Source: Bacteroidota bacterium
Lineage (GTDB): Bacteria; Bacteroidota; Bacteroidia; Chitinophagales; Saprospiraceae
Reading direction: 5' to 3'
Assembly (NCBI GenBank): GCA_024277695.1
Contig: JAJRUR010000257.1
Location: 1-8,926, forward strand
Length of the DNA stretch: 8,926 bases
Under the pieces are notes generated by a model. That model did not search any database, was not told where the DNA came from, and saw only the letters and a program-made list of their open reading frames with translations. The number at the start of each line of letters is the position of its first letter. Positions within the stretch are counted from its first letter, which is position 1. The translations under genes and the position numbers were made by a program. Positions 6,569 to 8,926 of this stretch are shown here, in pieces.

Positions 6569-8926
6569 TTATGGTTGCAATATCAGTCTTTTGGTAATGA
6601 TTTTGTTTTCGACATTGATTTTTACAAAGTAGATGCCGGCTTGGTAAGTGGATAAATCCAGACGGACGTTGGAAGTACCACTAGATAACTTTGTCAAAGA
6701 TCGAGATAATTCTTGTCCTTGGGTATTGAAGACTGAAATGAGGATAGGTCTTTGTTTTTCTGACTTAAATTTTAACTGTACTACATCCCTTACAGGATTA
6801 GGAGATGCCTCAAAACGGAATTGTTCGGCTCCGATCTGGATCGTAGAGGTGCTCCGATCTTCGACGATTGTACCGCGAGCTACTGCTCGAGCACATACAT
6901 TATCTCCTTCATCACTGCTAGCACATGAGAGACCGTCATAATTGACCATATCGATGACTTCGATGTCATCTACTCTCCATTCTCCATCATCTGCGACGGT
7001 TGCATCCTCTGCAAATCTAAACCGGATATCCACAAATTTGTCTTTCCATTCACTCAGATCGATGTAAGTATCTACATAGCCGTCAGATTGACCCCAGAAG
7101 GCTTCCAAGTTAGGGAGAACAAAAGTAGAATAGGCTATTTTTCCTCTATATTTGTTTTTAAATATTTTTTCTTCAACTCGTTTCCAAGTAGCAGTTCCGC
7201 TTTCTTTGACCTGTACGATGCCTCCATCTGCCCCTGCTTCTGTTTTGTACCAATGGTAGAATCTCAATACAGGATTATCTCCTTCGAGCAAGATACCATC
7301 GAGGCTTTCGAGCGCAAAATCATTAGGTACTCCGATAGCTTCTGCCCACCAAGCATTGGTACCGCTATGGGCACCTTCTCCTAGTGTTTCTAAAAACCAA
7401 TCTGTGGTTCCGTCAAAAATTTTGGACTCCCATTTAGCTTCTGAGATATTTCTATCTTCTCCATCATCTGAAAATAGGATAACTGATCCGTTTTCCGGAT
7501 CTGTGGATAAGCTAAAAGCAATATCAGCAGATGCTCCGGGTTCCATATCTCCCAAAGTAACCTTTAGTTGAGAGCCAACGATCTCAAAATCAAATCCTTC
7601 GGGATCGCTCATCAGTGTTGTTCCTTGTGGTATATCATAGGTCATGACTACATTGGTCTGGTTGATGTCCTTTTGGTTGATTACATTGATCTCTACATTG
7701 ATTGGAGAACCGGGATTGATATTTGGTGTCACTGTTTGTTTTATGACGAGTTCTTTGATGCAAGAGGGGGGCATTTCAAAAGACATTGTTCCATCGTTAG
7801 CATTGTCTTTGTCGCCTTGGTCTGCATTAAATCCCAGTCCGCGATCAGCAAAAGCCTTCCAAATTAAGCATTGGTTAGCAGCATCATACCGGAGTTGGTC
7901 TGCTTGTAAGATGGCATCTCGACCATCGACAAATCCCGGATTGCAGGATTGCATGCGCATCCCGTCAAATACGAGTTGGATCGCTTTATTGTTACCTCCG
8001 GTACCATGAATAAAATCTTCATCATACCCGTCTTGTTCTACAAATGCCCAGTACATATCCCATAGGATACTGTTCCATACTTCGCCGATGGGATGGGGTG
8101 CTTGTTGGCCGATGATATCATCATATACTTCGGGATTGATATTTTTATCTGTACTATAAGGAAACCGTCTGATACCGGGGCCATCTCCCGGTTGGCCAAA
8201 ACCAAAGGTACCTACTCCTCTAGCTTCAGAACCATCTTGGCCGGGCATGGTAGATGTCACCAATGCAAAATAATCGCTCCAACCTTCTCCCATTTGTTCG
8301 GCATTGCTCAAGCAACCGGAAATACTGGGACCACCTGTAGATCGTAGGGAGAGACCATGGCCGTATTCGTGTGCGATGACACCATTGTCAAAAGATATAT
8401 CACGTCGTGCAGGTCCTCCCAGATCAACCCGTTGAAAAGTTGCGGTAACACCTTGATCTATGTGCATGAGTATTTTTGCACAGTCATTGGATCCGATCAT
8501 GACTACCGGGATACCCGGGTCAGGGATAGTATCTGCACCAGTCATGCCATTGGCAGAGGGTTCGAAATTGCAGATGATGACACCGATGGCACCGACATCA
8601 GCTGCATTTCTAGCCTTACGCTCAAAGAAACACTCTCCTCGATCGATTAGGGCTATATTGCCATTGACACGTTCGCCATTGACGATCGCTGTGCATCCAA
8701 AATTTGGATTTCCACTACCGTCTATTGCTCTGACTATGGTACCTGTGACAGCTGTAGAGCTGATCGGAGTGCCAAAGTCGGCCTCACCAACGGTGACAGA
8801 TCCTTTTATGGCTATTGGGTCATCAATTCTAAATGAACTTCCGGCATTGTTTTCTCCCTCGAACATTCGCATAGTACCGGATATACCATCCGCAGGCGCT
8901 GAAAAGTTAGCATTGTTGATGGATCC
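6569..8926 (-). CDS. M36 (fungalysin-type) zinc metallopeptidase with PA domain and T9SS sorting tail, 5'-partial
   Basis: This is a secreted zinc endopeptidase. The frame stays open from the ATG at 8872 to the window edge, and those 18 upstream codons encode NNANFSAPADG, an M36-typical block. The true start, signal peptide and FTP propeptide therefore lie outside. Numbering from 8872 (767 aa visible): a PA (protease-associated) domain is inserted at about 38-150 (GNIALIDRGECFF, GAIGVIICN). The catalytic motif HEYGH has H168, E169 and H172 (8357-8371), and the third zinc ligand is probably E196 in MGEGWSD. The catalytic domain runs to about 370. A DUF11/CARDB-like β-sandwich (about 375-460) follows, then a domain resembling the C-terminal module of immune-inhibitor-A peptidases (about 470-642, ending GEWRVDDIEVID). 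Last is a type A T9SS sorting domain (about 686-767; SPNPVRD, VFNTQGQEL, YQAGIYFVKI, KRLILQP). At least ten cysteines fit an extracellular protein. The likely role is degrading protein outside the cell for nutrition. It converges on lolA across the terminator. Confidence 0.93.
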   Translation of the reverse strand, partial: GSINNANFSAPADGISGTMRMFEGENNAGSSFRIDDPIAIKGSVTVGEADFGTPISSTAVTGTIVRAIDGSGNPNFGCTAIVNGERVNGNIALIDRGECFFERKARNAADVGAIGVIICNFEPSANGMTGADTIPDPGIPVVMIGSNDCAKILMHIDQGVTATFQRVDLGGPARRDISFDNGVIAHEYGHGLSLRSTGGPSISGCLSNAEQMGEGWSDYFALVTSTMPGQDGSEARGVGTFGFGQPGDGPGIRRFPYSTDKNINPEVYDDIIGQQAPHPIGEVWNSILWDMYWAFVEQDGYDEDFIHGTGGNNKAIQLVFDGMRMQSCNPGFVDGRDAILQADQLRYDAANQCLIWKAFADRGLGFNADQGDKDNANDGTMSFEMPPSCIKELVIKQTVTPNINPGSPINVEINVINQKDINQTNVVMTYDIPQGTTLMSDPEGFDFEIVGSQLKVTLGDMEPGASADIAFSLSTDPENGSVILFSDDGEDRNISEAKWESKIFDGTTDWFLETLGEGAHSGTNAWWAEAIGVPNDFALESLDGILLEGDNPVLRFYHWYKTEAGADGGIVQVKESGTATWKRVEEKIFKNKYRGKIAYSTFVLPNLEAFWGQSDGYVDTYIDLSEWKDKFVDIRFRFAEDATVADDGEWRVDDIEVIDMVNYDGLSCASSDEGDNVCARAVARGTIVEDRSTSTIQIGAEQFRFEASPNPVRDVVQLKFKSEKQRPILISVFNTQGQELSRSLTKLSSGTSNVRLDLSTYQAGIYFVKINVENKIITKRLILQP

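Noticed and set aside
8921..8926. GGATCC (BamHI site) exactly at the right edge, suggesting a cloning junction
   Set aside because: The same hexamer also occurs inside the window (near 2922 and 8489). A site at the edge may reflect how the sequence was obtained, but it says nothing about biology.
1..8926. Search for CRISPR arrays, insertion sequences, tRNA/rRNA, defence or biosynthetic cassettes
   Set aside because: No regularly spaced repeats, transposase-like frames, terminal inverted repeats, cloverleaf sequences or cassette genes were seen. The window reads as ordinary chromosomal genes.

Overview
The window looks like ordinary chromosomal sequence from a Bacteroidota bacterium, possibly of the Saprospiria or a related free-living, protein-degrading lineage. 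The phylum call rests on four observations. A secreted metallopeptidase ends in a type IX secretion (T9SS, Por-type) sorting domain. There is a DUF5916/CBM9-type outer-membrane protein. Bacteroidota-style TAnnTTTG promoter boxes are present, and Shine-Dalgarno sequences are largely absent. The finer lineage is a guess.

Layout from left to right. At 25-1266 (minus) is a complete 2-oxoglutarate dehydrogenase E2 gene (odhB/sucB). It is followed by a 263-bp divergent intergenic region, 1267-1529, with a perfect 16-bp palindrome and a thrice-repeated TATTTTGT motif. At 1530-3992 (plus) is a large exported protein with an N-terminal CBM9-like domain and a DUF5916 body. It converges, with a 13-bp gap, on a YtcJ-type amidohydrolase with a lipoprotein signal (4006-5709, minus). 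An 86-bp divergent spacer with two back-to-back TAnnTTTG boxes separates that gene from a LolA-family periplasmic lipoprotein carrier (5796-6452, plus). A strong, nearly symmetric hairpin terminator (6493-6534) lies between lolA and the 3' end of a large M36 (fungalysin-type) metallopeptidase gene read on the minus strand. The peptidase gene runs off the right edge of the window, so its signal peptide and propeptide are missing.

Every neighbouring pair is either divergent or convergent, so no multi-gene operon lies within the window and each gene is probably its own transcription unit. Four of the five products are predicted to be exported: an outer-membrane protein, a lipoprotein, a lipoprotein chaperone and a T9SS-secreted peptidase. 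odhB is the cytoplasmic TCA-cycle exception. I see no mobile element, CRISPR array, RNA gene, phage gene, defence cassette or biosynthetic cluster. I found no convincing new biological system. The items most worth a second look are the multidomain peptidase, the uncharacterised DUF5916 protein, and the regulatory-looking motifs in the two divergent spacers.
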